A model generated the notes under the pieces. It was given only the letters and a program-made list of their open reading frames with translations, did not search any database and had not been told where the DNA came from. Below, in pieces: positions 11,030 through 22,180 of a stretch of 64,000 nucleotides of DNA. Where the stretch lies: positions 83,189,461 through 83,253,460 of the forward strand of contig CM050447.1 of the NCBI GenBank assembly GCA_027563935.2, written 5' to 3'. This stretch comes from Costus lasius. Its lineage: Eukaryota; Streptophyta; Magnoliopsida; Zingiberales; Costaceae. How positions within the stretch are numbered: position 1 is the first letter of the stretch; each line of letters begins with the position of its first letter. The translations under genes and the position numbers were made by a program.

Positions 11030-14000
11030 TGTAACGCCCTTGATTTTCTGAATTATGATTTAAGGTTAGAAATTCAGTTTCTGTATTTTTATCGGTTAAA
11101 ATTTTGAGATTTTTGCCTAATTGTAGGACTTTTTCCTACAGGGCAAAAAAAAAAATAATAATAATAATTATTTTCGTTGGGGCTTCGAACCCTCAACCTT
11201 GACTATTTGCTCCTGGAATTCTTCCACCATGGTGGCGCATATTTCTGTGTTATTGGAGTGGCGCATGGTGGTTAAGCCCAGGTAAGCCCATTAAAGCCGA
11301 TTTCCACTTAAGTTAATTGGGTTATTGGATCTTGGATCCGTTTGGGGTGGAAAAAAAAAAATAAAAAAAAAGGGGGAAAATTCGTGAGAGCTCCTCTCCC
11401 TCACGATTTTTGGTTTGTTTCTTGCCCTAGCCACCTGTGTTGTCGCCCCTCACTGTGCTTGGCGCTCCTGCAAAATTTCTGACGCTGGTGGTGGCAGACT
11501 GGTGGTGGACGAACTTTCTGGAGACCCCTGATCCCCTGTTTTGGCGTTTTCTCTGTGGGCGATTTTTCTGGTGAGTAATTCGATCCTAAGGAGTCTAATC
11601 CGAATTAAAATTCGTTATTTGCCATGATTATTCGTATGGGGTTGAATTCAAATAATTATAGGGTTTTAAAATCCTGTTCTGCTGAAATCTGCATTCGTTA
11701 ATCTGACCTTTGTGTACTATAACCCCAATATCTCATGGTCTATAGATCCAAATCGCACGAAATAAATTTTGTATGAAACTAGATACATTCGGCTTTAATT
11801 TGAATCTGATATCGACCATATCCGAGCTGTATTCGTATTTCAATCTGTATTGCAATCTAGCTGTACAAAATCAGTTTTCTGAAATTCTGGATTTCGACCT
11901 TTATGTGTTCGAACCATCATATCTCCCTAGGTATAGCTCGAAATCTTGTCAAATCAGTTTTATTAGACCGTAGGCTCGAAGAGCTTTATTTTGACTCCCA
12001 TAACGCCTATTTTCGATTAGTTATTGGATCTGAAATAAATGTCGCAAGTCTGATATATGAATCTGTTTTCTTGAAATCTGAAATTCTGACCTTCCTATGT
12101 TCGAACCCTTATATCTTCCTGTCTACAATTCGAAATCTTGTGAAACCAGTTTTATTGGAAACTAGATTCAGAGAGCTTCATTTTGAATACAATATTGACT
12201 AGCTTTGGTTCGAAATTGGACCAAAAATATATTTTGCAAATTGACAATATAAATCTGCTATGTTTTGGTTAAACGAATATTCCTTTGTGAGAAAAATTTA
12301 CATTGTATGGTTTAACCTCTTAAATTGTGGTCTGTAGTTCTTCTAAAATTTATTTGTTTGATGAGAAATTTTAGAGAAAACAAAATTGGGGATTTAACTA
12401 AGAACTTAGGAATTTTCGAAAATATAGTTCGAGCCAATTTTGGGGCTTTTGTCAATTTTCTTCACGAGCGTGTAATTAAAATTATCTGTAGTGGGGGACT
12501 GAAATTATTTACATGAAATTTGTGCGTTCTGTTAAGGTTCTGAAAGTGGCGCCCCTTACAGTAATTTTATAGCTCACGGTTTTAGGAATTTTGAGGAGAT
12601 TATTTCATGAATAATTTCTGTTCTGTGTTTAAATGTTTGTTATATGAATAATCTATGTTCTGTATTTAATTGTTTGCTATGTGGATATTTCCTGTTCTGT
12701 TTATATGTTGTGAAGTTTCTGAAAACCTTGAATGTGTTAAAACATTTGTGAGAACATAGAATGGTTTGACATGAATTAAGGTTAGTTGTAAGGAATTCAC
12801 TCATATAATTTCCGTTCTGTGTTTAAGGACTGGATATTGGGGTGTGTCATTTTCTGGTTTGTTAGACTTTGGGCATAATGTAAAAATTAAGTAGTGGTTG
12901 ATCCTACTTCTCTGTTTCAGTATAATCTGTTCTGTAAAATTATGCCCTAGTGTAGCACTCTTCCGTGTCCTTACCCTCCTTCTGTGGCGCTGTAATGGTG
13001 CTGATAGTCTACTACGACCCTTGAGACACTATTTCTGTTCTGGGTATTGGAGGCCAGAGTGCCACGTCCTAACAAGACGGGGGCCACCCACTGATACCTC
13101 CTCTACCATTCAGTTCTGGATTTTGGAGGCCAGAGTGCCACGTCCTAACAAGACGGGGGCCACCCACTGATACCTCCTCTACCATTCAGTTCTGGGTATT
13201 GGAGGCCAGAGTGCCACGTCCTAACAAGACGGGGGCCACCCACTGATACCTCCTCTACCATTCTGTTCTGGGTATTGGAGACCAGAGTGCCACGTCCTGA
13301 CAAGACGGGGGCCACCCACTGATATCTCCTTTACCATTCTGTTTCTGATATGCATGCATTGTCTCGTCCTCGGCAGAGGTGGGGTCAGACCTTCTGTGGT
13401 CTTCAGGCCTTCTGTGGCCTTTCTGTTTCCGATGTAGACTATCCGTTTGGACTCTGAAAATTCTGATTTTCTGTCTGTCAGTTCTGATTTCTGTAGTTCT
13501 GTTTCGATCTGTATTTAGATGTATTAGGCGGTGTGGTTAGTTGGTATGGGTTGGTATATTCATATCCTACCTGTTTGATGCCTATTGTTACAAGTATCTG
13601 TATTTGATTGTGTTTGTTTCTGATATGAGCATGCATGTTAAGTTGATTTATCTTATCTGTTAAATAAAAAGAATTTCAACTTAAGTATGATATTTTTGAT
13701 GTGTACTATGGATGACTTTTAGTGTCTTTTACTCACTGAGCTTTTTAGCTCACCTCCGTTGTTTAAATGTTTTCAGGTGAGACATCAAGACAGTAATTGC
13801 TACAGCTAATATGACGCTAATGTTTGATGTCATTTCTAAGAATAGTCTTCTAAAGATTTATCAGGCCTGCGTGCCTAATTTATTATGACCTATATGACAT
13901 GTTTTATCTCCTGAGGGCTTATGCCTGTTTTCAGGATATTATATTATAGTTGTTTCGTTTAAATTATTGGATACAAGTCTTGGATTCTTTTATTGAATTG

Positions 14001-14367
14001 GTTCTTATTTTGAAATGTCCGATTTGAGATGTGTAACCGAATTTGTGTTGTTTATTTTAGTATCTGAATAATCAGTTCTGTATATTTCTGAAATTCCACA
14101 TATGTGTAGTGTGGACGTTTGTTGTTGTTACAAGATATGTGTGTCTGTGCAGCAGTAGTTTAGAATACTTGCTGCCGGATTTTTTCTGGATTTTCCGGAT
14201 TTCTATTTCCTAGTAATCGATTCTATTCAGTTCTGTGCGGTTTTCTGTTCCGTAGTAATGTCCTTCGATGCCGCTTTCTTCTTGTGTTTTAATGGAAGAG
14301 TAAAAAATTTTTGAAACCCCGTATTTTACTTGTATGCGTGTGGGGTGTGATTCTGAGGGATGTTACA
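11030..14367 (+). repeat. 3' LTR of element G (3338 bp)
   Basis: Near-identical to the left LTR. Differences seen: A/G at 3808 versus 11216 region, A/G in CTCTRTTTCAG (5503 versus 12913 region), G/A in GATGTCRTTTCT (6425 versus 13830 region), and a changed A/AAT-run near 11145-11168. Confidence 0.97.
13049..13352 (+). repeat. Four 76-bp tandem repeats in G's 3' LTR
   Basis: Units start at 13049, 13125, 13201 and 13277, the same set as in the left LTR. Confidence 0.93.
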
Positions 14368-14372
14368 TAGAG
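14368..14372. repeat. Target-site duplication of element G, right copy
   Basis: TAGAG, matching 3616-3620. Confidence 0.95.
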
Positions 14373-14522
14373 GACATGGGGAATTTCCTCTATGATCGTT
14401 TTAACTACGAAGACCCCAGGAGAGGTGGTATCTATGGCGATGCAGGTGAGGGAGCATTTCACGATCCCAAAGCTGTTGCCCCAACTGTAGAGGACGAGGA
14501 GGAGACGCAGTCAGATGAGTAG
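14373..14522 (+). pseudogene. Athila env-like ORF of element A, 3' end after the G insertion
   Basis: The frame broken at 3620 resumes here with DMGNFLYDRFNYEDPRRGG and ends at a TAG after an acidic tail (EDEEETQSDE). The homologous end in element C reads EMGNFLYERFDFQDSRRGG, which confirms both the join and G's exact insertion point. Confidence 0.88.
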
Positions 14523-15714
14523 GATTTTGTGAGTATCTCATTCCTAGTTTCATACCTTATTCGAGTTCACTGATTCATGTTGATCTAAACTTGTGTAGGA
14601 AAGGATGACTTTGTGAACTTCTTGTCTCCTATTGCTACGGATTCTCACGTCTTAGTTTTTATTACTATATGATTTCGATTTGGTTGTATCGACATATTTG
14701 GATAATTTTCTATACTTACTATTCGATATGGTTGCAGTTGATGGTTGATAATTGATGTTTTGGATTGGTATTATGATGTTTAGTATGTCTTTTGATATTT
14801 GATGATTGTTATTGATGCCCATGTGGTTTGTTTATCTAAGAAAATACAACCGTTATCATGCCGAATTTTTTCTTGATGATTTACATATTATGATGAATTT
14901 GTTTCTCTAATACATATCTACCTATTGAAATTTTTCATTGATTGATAAGTGGTGTTTTGGATGAACATATTGTTTGATGAGTTTGATTTTAGAGGGAAGT
15001 TATTTCTTTGAATAAAATCAACATATGAGTATAATTTTTGAATTGATATTGATAGATTAATTCGGTTGATATTTATGCTATTTACTATTTGTTGGGAAGA
15101 AAGGTTCCTTGATCCAAATAAAGTGAGGACTCCCCTACTTGGCACTGTGGGAAAGCACAGTGGTACCGAAGGACATGGGTTGAAGTAATAAATAGAAAAA
15201 GTATGTATCTATGTGGGTACGTGCCATGAGAGACATCGGTTCACATAAACTCCGCTATCCTTGGTAAATTCTTTCCAATGAGAGGATAAGAGTTCTATTA
15301 CATTGATTATGTGATCAATGCACTCTAACTTCGTCACCAGGAAAAAGGTGGTAATCGAACTAGGGAATGTGGACGATAAAAAAAAGAAAAAAATAAGGAG
15401 TTATGAGTGGAAAAAGATCTTGGAAACCCTAATCCTGTAAACAAAAGTTGATAGTTATCAATTGAAAAATGGATGAAGTCTTGAGATTGATATTCTGCTT
15501 ATTATACAAGTTGTGAAGTTTTATTTGACTAAGTAATGAAACTTGAAGATCAAAATCAAAGGGTGATATGTCTATTTGAAATTCCATAAAACGGTTGATG
15601 AAATTTTTCAATGGTGATTGTGTTTTAGAAATTTATTCATCATGAGAAAGTTTTCTCCTTTGATCAATTTCTTGATTTTTGCTTGAGGACAAGCAAGGCT
15701 GAGCCTTATGTGTT
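14523..15714 (+). other. 3' UTR of element A
   Basis: No coding feature. It holds a stem-loop at about 15139-15170 whose arms are TTGGCACTGT and ACAGTGGTACCGAA, the counterpart of duplicated stem-loops in H, B and C. Near 15680 is GCTTGAGGACAAGCAA, present just before the 3' LTR in A, B and C. No purine run precedes the LTR. Confidence 0.7.
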
Positions 15715-17579
15715 TGATGACTCTAAATTTCATTATGTTTTTCATACTTATTTAGTAGTCTTTTGAACCATAATCTCACTCTCTTGCCTTATTTCTATAC
15801 CTTTTTTACCAAAAACTTCAGAATCTACATAACCTTTAGATGTGACCAATTTTAGGTAAAAAGACATCATTATCACTGGTTTTCGAGCAATATCAATGCA
15901 TGAACGAGTTTTAAATATCAAGAGGAGTCTACACAACAAATTTCAAGTCAAAATGGACATTCTAGCAAAAATATGGCACTACCATATTTTTGGGCGTGAA
16001 TCACACGGTACCGTATTTTGCATCATAAACCAACCAGAAGACTTGGGTGAACTACGGCACTACCGTATGGAACTACACGATGCCGTATTATTCAGCGTTT
16101 TTGACCAGAATGGTTTGACAAGAATACGACACTGCCATATGAAGGTACAGTGTACCGTATTTTGTGGCAATTATGACCAGAAGACTTCAGCAAGAATACG
16201 ACACTGCCGTGTAATTGGGCGACATTGACATGGTACCGTATTTGCTGCCCAGAGCTTATAGAAGGAAAATATGGCACTGCCGTAATCCAGATACGGTACC
16301 GTATTTTGAAACCCAGAATTCTGAGTTTTCTGCCGCAAAATTGAAAACACGATTTCTCGAAACTTAGGTCACCAATTGAAGATCCGAAAAAAGGGGAAGA
16401 TTCAGAATAAGATGGCGGAGAGTTGTAAAGCAAAAGGAACAATTTTCATCCACGACCTAGAGAGAATATGAAGAAATCACCACCGCGCTAGGGTTCATCG
16501 CCGTTCACTGCACAGACCATTTCCGGCCATGATTTTTGAAAGGAAGCTTCGCCTGAGGAAGAAGAACGCGCCATAGAAGTTTCAGAGTGAGAGGAAACCG
16601 ATCGAAAGAGAAACAAAGCAAAAACACTCTCGCGACACTGTTCATCGCGACTGTGAAAGCAATTTCAGGTTGCAATTCTGTTGCAACCCTGTTTTTGTAA
16701 TTCTTACTCCTTTACTGTCTCTAATAATTCAAAAACTATGTTTTGCTGTGAATCTTCCGTCATGGTAGCTTAATTTCCTCTTGGGACACGGGGGTGTTAT
16801 TCTCTTTATATATCAATGACTAGATTACTTTTCTTTCATCAATATATTTTGCTATAGTTATTTTACTTAAGTGATTTATGCCTTTAATCATTTTTAGCTC
16901 ATGCATTAACATGTTTTGGAGTTTTATGCTATGGACTGAGAAGATGATATCATAGAAATTGGAACCCTAAAATCTATAATAAGAACCCATCGCAAGAGAT
17001 TGGTTGTGCTCTTATCTTTAGGTTTTAGAAGTTTATTTCTTGTTAATGTTATGACCTATAAATTTTTGTTGTTTCAGACATGAAAACATGCTAGAGATAA
17101 ATGTTAGATTGTTAGAATGCCTTAAGTAAAACTTGTGAAACTAAGGTGCGAGAGTGCTTAGTTTCATTTGAGATCTTGGTATTGAGATGGAATGCACGAG
17201 AGTGATTCTTAATCTCTTTAACCAAAGTCCACTTATATTTAGCATTGAATAGATCTTGCACGAGAGTGAGGATCGTTCTTTGTAAATTAACTGCACGAGA
17301 GTGAGTTAGTTTATTTATCAAGTGAATTATCTCTTGACCATAACAAAAATAGATTGATGAATCTTTAATCATATCTAGTCATAAATATTAAGATGAATGA
17401 AACCATAGTCCCGATTCTCTCATTCTAATTTTCTCCAATCACCATTCGATCGCTATATTCATGATTCTCGATTCGCTTAGCTAGTGAAAACTCAATTAGT
17501 TAGTACTCAACAACGAGGTCTCTGTGGTTTGATATCTTAAATTTTACCTCGAGTATCCGTGCACTTGCGGAGTACAACA
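15715..17579 (+). repeat. 3' LTR of element A
   Basis: Starts TGATGACTCTAAATTT, collinear with the LTR start of C (TGATGACACTGAAATTTAT). Features in order: palindromes ACGGYACYRCCGTA / ACGGTACCGTA between about 15970 and 16310; a TATA-like TTTATATAT at 16805-16813 following GGGACACGGGGGTG; and repeated GCACGAGAGTGA motifs between about 17140 and 17305. The final ~100 bases present in related LTRs are missing after GTGCACTTGCGG; the putative end is ACAACA at 17574-17579. Confidence 0.75.
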
Positions 17580-17925
17580 CGAGCCCACCCAGGCTTTGCC
17601 TATGCCTCCTTCGTCTGCCTCCGTTGTCTGCCTTCGTAGCCTCTGCCTTTGTTGCCTCTTCCTTCACGAGCTTGTCCATCTCACGAGCCCACCCAGGCTT
17701 CACCTCCGCCTCCTTCATCCACCTTCACAGCCTCAGCCTTCATCCGTCTTCGTCTTCTTTGGAGTGTCGTTCATCCCGTCGCCTCACGAGCTCGTCCATC
17801 TCATGAGCCCATCCAGACTTCGCCTCCGCCTTCGTCCGTCCACCTTCAAACCCTCCACCGCCTCCGCCTCCGCCTTCACAGCCTCCGTCCATCAATGCCG
17901 CCTCCGCCTTGATAGCTTTCTGCAA
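17580..17925. other. CT-rich, low-complexity stretch between transposon fragments
   Basis: Strongly pyrimidine-rich on the plus strand, unlike its AT-rich neighbours, with triplets such as CCTCCG. Two imperfect copies of a unit lie about 120 bases apart (near 17666 and 17786; shared CACGAGCTYGTCCATCTCA). Both strands stay open for some 60-145 codons. On the minus strand the copies translate as KPGWAREMDKLV and KSGWAHEMDELV. It may be flanking host DNA into which A inserted, a captured gene fragment or just a simple repeat; I do not recognise it. Confidence 0.4.
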
Positions 17926-18057
17926 GCGCACGGATTAATCAAAGTAATAAAAAGATTATCGTTCCCAATGAGGATTAGAGGGTCAAGTACCGATTACACG
18001 GTCGATCTATATCTAGACGAATCAAATTTGTAGTTTTTGTTTTTTAAATGTCTTCTT
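17926..18057 (-). repeat. LTR end fragment of an Athila-like element
   Basis: TGCAAGCGCACGGATTAATC followed by AAAGTAATAAAAAG resembles the antisense LTR-end block of H, B and C (GCAAGTGCACGGATACTCG, AAGTAATAAAAA). It is a minus-oriented scrap ending where the gag fragment begins. Confidence 0.55.
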
Positions 18058-18676
18058 GCAGAAGTATTTTCCTCCCAGTAAGATGGTTCAGTCGAGAAAC
18101 CGAATCTCAGGCTTTGCTCAGAGAGATGGTGAATCATTTAGTGAAGCGTGGGAGCGCTTCAATGAGTTACAACGGAAGTGCCCTCATCATGGATTAGAAG
18201 AATGGGTGTTAATTCAAACTTTTTATAATGGTTTGCTTTACAACAAACGCTTAACTGTTGATGCTGCTACAGGGGGGCACTGATGAACAAGACTATTGAT
18301 GTTGCCTATGCCTTGATTGAGGAGATGGCGCTAAATCACAACCAGTGGGCTTCTGAGAGAGGAGTGCTTTATCGGCCTTCTCATGGTAAGAACGATGATG
18401 ATGGTTGACATTCTCTTACAGAAAAGGTAGATTCATTATGCAACCATTTTGATTCCTTTCAAATGCAAACTGCTGCTATATCTTCTGTCATTTGTGAAGT
18501 TTGTGGGAACCATGGGCACTATGCTGAGGAGTGCAAGGTTATAGTTGATAAGGAGAGTGAGCAAATTAATGTAGTGGGGGGTTACAATCAAGGTAGATCT
18601 AATGACCCTTAGTCCAATACCTACAATCCTGGTTGGCGGAACCATCCTAACTTGTCTTGGAAGAGTAACAACCAAA
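18058..18676 (+). pseudogene. Athila-type gag fragment
   Basis: Plus-strand gag remnant. KYFPPSKMVQSRNRISGFAQ and DGESFSEAWERFNELQRKCP match the same region of C (37004-37255). A frameshift at about 18272-18285 and stops at 18408 (TGA) and near 18610 (TAG) break it. The zinc knuckle CEVCGNHGHYAEEC near 18500-18535 is intact, unlike those in H and C. It ends abruptly at about 18676 against the oppositely oriented LTR of H. Confidence 0.8.
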
Positions 18677-19690
18677 CTACTAAAATCATGAAATAAGAAC
18701 TTAACCTAATTTCTTACGGTGAGTTCTTCCTATTGTTCAATTTTAGGGTTCCAAGTTCTCAAGCAAATCACTTTTCAGTCCATATTGTGAAAACTCTATA
18801 ATCATGAATGATACTAAGAAAACTAAGGAGAATTAAAGACAAGTCATCACACAAGTAGAATTATCATAGCAAAATTATCTTGACGAAATAAAAGTTATCT
18901 AATCATATAAAATCAAAGGGAATACACCCTATGTCCCAAAATAAGATTAAGCTTGCATGGAAAAAGAAATACAATAAACCATAATATCAAAGTGTCAAAA
19001 ATGAAAGAAAGAGGAAGAATTAATGTTACAATACGGCTGTAATAGAAATTACAGCCGTAAATTGCTTGTAAACTCGTGGTGAACAATGCCGGTGACGCTC
19101 CTTTGTTGATTTTTCCTCCGCATGAGACCCTTTAGTTTTGAAACTTCTGTGGTGTCCTCTCCTCCTCCAGACGAAGTTTTCATGTAAAAATCACGGCCTG
19201 AGGTGACCTCCACGCCTCTCGGGGCTAGGCCGTGCCCTAAGGACCTCTCTGTCGATTGCTCCCTTGATTGTTCCTAAAAATTAGGGCTTTTGGTCCCTTT
19301 ATCTTCTCCTCGTCGAGACGAGTCCGCAGCTTCTTTTAGATCTCAATTTGGATGTTTGGATCTCAAGATATGGTCCGCGCAAGAATCGGCCCCGAAAAAC
19401 TCGCGTGTCTAGGTTAAAATTACGGCAGTGCCGTAATTTGGTTATGTGAACCCTGAGTCAAAATTACGGCCCGTGAAAAATATTATGGTAATGCCATAAT
19501 TTTTATAAAACTTTCTAGTAAAAAACGTCTAGAAATTATGGCCCGTAAAATGGTTTACTATAGTGCCGTAATTTCAATGAATATCTCTGGTTTGAAAGCG
19601 CTTCAGATTACGGCCCGTGTAAATTCTTATGGTAGTGCCATAATTTTTGTAAAATCTTCAAATGAAAAAATAGCCAAAATACGGTAGTGC
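18677..19690 (-). repeat. Truncated 3' LTR of element H
   Basis: From AAGAACTTAACCTAATTTC onward it parallels 24305-25320 of the 5' LTR, including the GTGAACARTGCCGG block and the ACGGCAGTGCCGTAA palindromes. The LTR terminus is missing at the left. At about 19690 it jumps into 3' UTR sequence, so the LTR's 5' portion is also deleted. Confidence 0.8.
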
Positions 19691-20650
19691 CAAGTAGAGC
19701 CAAAATCAATGAAAAATTCCATCAATTGTTTCACAAAACATCAAATAAACATATCATTCTTAGAACTCAACCCTCTAGATCAATATCTCAGTAAAATAAA
19801 ACTCTGCAACTTGTATAATAAATAGAATTTTCAATCTCATGATTTCATCCAATTTTCATTTCAAATCTATCATACTTTTGTTTACAAGAATTAGGTTTCC
19901 AAGATCTTTTTCCACACATTTTTTTTTTCTTTTTCATGTATTTTATTGTTTTTGCACAGATGGCGTGTACCCACTTAGATACGCACCTTTTTTATTTTGA
20001 CTTCAACTCTTATCTTCGGTACCACTATCAATTTTGCATAGTGCCAAGTAGAGGAGTCTTATTCTTTTTCTCTCTCATTATCTTTTAGACATAGACTTCA
20101 ACCCATGTCTTAGGTACCACTATCAATTTTACATAGTGCCAAGTAGGGGAGTCTCTCACTATTTTTATGGATCTTGGATTCTTCCTTCCCAACAAATAGC
20201 AAAATAGACTAAATATCTACTAGGGTGATCAATTGATATCAATTCAGTAATCATACTCATATGCTCATTTTATTTAAAGGAGCAGTTTCACCTTTAGGTC
20301 TTATTCCTCGAATAATATATCTACCCAAAATTTTATGCATCAACCAATGTCAATTTTCAAAAGATAGGTATGCATTGAAGAAATAAATCTAACATGATAG
20401 GTTTCTTTCTAATCATGAATATAGGTTTATTCATCATCAGGGAAGATATTTATCAATGAAAATCTTTTAAAAATAGAATGACACCACAAGATAGTAGAAA
20501 GTGGATCATGCATAATCATATCATCATACAACCATATCGAAGGAATATCAGTGAGTGATACATCTAAAGCAAATCAAAGATGCAACCATATGAAATAATC
20601 ATGAATACAAGATAGTGCAAACGATACTCACAAAACTATATAGCAAGCTC
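19691..20650 (-). other. 3' UTR of element H
   Basis: Collinear with 28690-29480 of B. It contains the two paired hairpins at about 20018-20045 and 20113-20140, whose arms here read CACTAT/ATAGTG instead of CACTGT/ACAGTG. No coding feature seen. Confidence 0.65.
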
Positions 20651-22110
20651 TGACCAAAAATACATAAGGCTCAGACCAAAAATGGTGTCGGGGCAGATGC
20701 TGCTAGGTCCATAGATGTGCCTTTTGAAAAGTTTTCCTACACAATTTAGGATACCTACGGCTCAGTCTAAAAATAGTCTCTAAAAATAATAATGATAAAA
20801 ATAATTTTCTCAAGGGAGAATCAGAGATGTCACCGGAGGTCTGAAGAGGATGCCGGTGGAAAGAGTCAAGTAGGCAAGAAGCAGAGATGGAATAAATGCT
20901 ATCTGAAAAGCTGCTAGCAATGATGGTGATGGCCATAGTAGAGTGAGTAATCTCTAGTGGCCTGCTAGAGACTATAGTCATGGAGGTGAGATCGTCGGCA
21001 GGTGGGAGCCAAAAATAATGCTACATAGATAAAAAAAATCAATCACTAATGAAGAGTCTGCTGCATAAATAAATCAAATAAATGGAAATAGAGGTAGTAG
21101 AAGAAGTAAGAGTCTGCTGATGGTATAATCCAGTGTTGACGGCTGGAAACAGTGATGTCAGAGGCAGATGGAGTGGTAGCTAGAGGTGGAAGATAGTTGC
21201 TTTTGAAGATTTTAAGATCTGGAGCCAAAAGAAGCTATAACATGTAGAAAGCAAGTAGAGCAGCTAGTGAATTTTTTAAGAAAAGTAGCCATACCCAAAA
21301 ATAAGATTTAATGATCCAAAAAGAAAATGGACAGAACCATGTAATAGAATGAAACTTGTTCTTTCCGGGCGTATGAAAAATAAAGAATCAAAATCTTTCA
21401 GAAATTTTGGGTATCAACAGAAAGAAGGCTAATCAGATTACAAAACTAAAAACTGCATAGAAGTTAATCAGATTTGAAAAGTTGTTGTATCCTAGAATGA
21501 TCAGAAAGTATTTTCATGAAAATAACTAATCCACAAGATAGAATGAAACATGTTCTTCTAATTCCATGTGAAAGATCAGAGTTACAACTCATTAAAGCAT
21601 ATTAAAAACTTGCAATAAAAGTGCTAATCATATTAGTCAAGAGAAAACTGCTGCAAAAATTAATCAGAATCGAAAAGATGCTATGTGTTTTAGAAAGATC
21701 TATGGACTTTAAAATTCAGCAAAAATATCGAGATGATAGTAAAAGATGAGTACTTCGTGATGGTGCCAAAGATCAAAAATTTTTGCAAACCAATTTATTA
21801 AAATCGCAGCGAGAAAACACCTAGTCAGATAAGCAAAATGCAGCTTTAAAATTACAGGCATAATATCTCTTACGGCAGTGCCGTAATTTACACAACTGTC
21901 GGGTAAGAAAAACTCAAAATTACGGTACCATAAAAAAATTATGGTAGTGCCGTAAAATACCAAAAACTGTCGGGATGAAATCGGATCAAGATTACGACAC
22001 CGTAAAGCAGATTACGGCAATGCTGTATTTTGCGCAAAATTTTGTTTTCCCTGCAAAAAGAGAAGAAAAATTATTTCTAAAAATAAACTAAAATAAAAGA
22101 AACTAAGCTA
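20651..22110 (-). other. Uncharacterised spacer of element H
   Basis: It occupies the place where B and C carry the env-like ORF, but I recognise no ORF. About 21339-21690 holds two imperfect copies of a ~194-bp unit (TAGAATGAAAC at 21345 and 21539). At 21870-22030 are ACGGCAGTGCCGTAA-type palindromes as in the pol-env spacer of the other elements. Confidence 0.5.
21339..21690. repeat. Imperfect ~194-bp tandem duplication
   Basis: Shared landmarks: TAGAATGAAACWTGTTCTTY, then GCTAATCAKATTA, then AAAACTGC, then TTAATCAGA..GAAAAG, repeated at an offset of about 194 bases. Confidence 0.6.
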
Positions 22111-22180
22111 AGTGATAATGCTTGGGTTGGCTCCCAAGAAACACTAATTTTAGGTCATTAGCTTGACCAAAACTCAAAAA

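Larger units (their letters stand above)
3621..14367 (+). mobile_element. Element G: complete Ty3/gypsy chromovirus-like retrotransposon (Tekay/Del type)
   Basis: Two near-identical LTRs (3621-6960 and 11030-14367) beginning TGTAACGCCC and ending GATGTTACA flank one gag-pol ORF. The TSD is TAGAG, the PBS is TGGTATCAGAGC and the polypurine tract is AAGGGGGGGAGGA. By eye the LTRs differ at only about three substitutions plus a poly-A length change, so insertion is recent. The long LTR and the C-terminal sequence ending [11 protein letters not shown] suggest the Tekay/Del chromovirus lineage (inference). The host site is the env-like ORF of element A. The polyprotein lacks the RT core, so the copy cannot replicate on its own. 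Confidence 0.97.
1..17579 (+). mobile_element. Element A: Athila-type Ty3/gypsy retrotransposon, 3' part
   Basis: In order on the plus strand: end of pol (integrase), the pol-end motif GGGAGGCAACCCAAGC near 1418, a palindrome-rich spacer, a downstream env-like ORF, a 3' UTR and a 3' LTR that starts TGATGA at 15715. The 5' part lies left of the window. Element G (3621-14367) is inserted in the env-like ORF. Order and LTR resemblance to the minus-strand elements B and C place it in the same broad Athila-like group. The LTR seems to end at the ACAACA at 17574-17579 but lacks about 100 bases of the terminus seen in B, C and H. It is the only Athila-like copy here that still carries integrase. Confidence 0.85.

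Noticed and set aside
17596..18033. 145-codon Ser/Pro/Leu-rich plus ORF
   Set aside because: Low-complexity CT-rich DNA; open on both strands, no recognisable domain.
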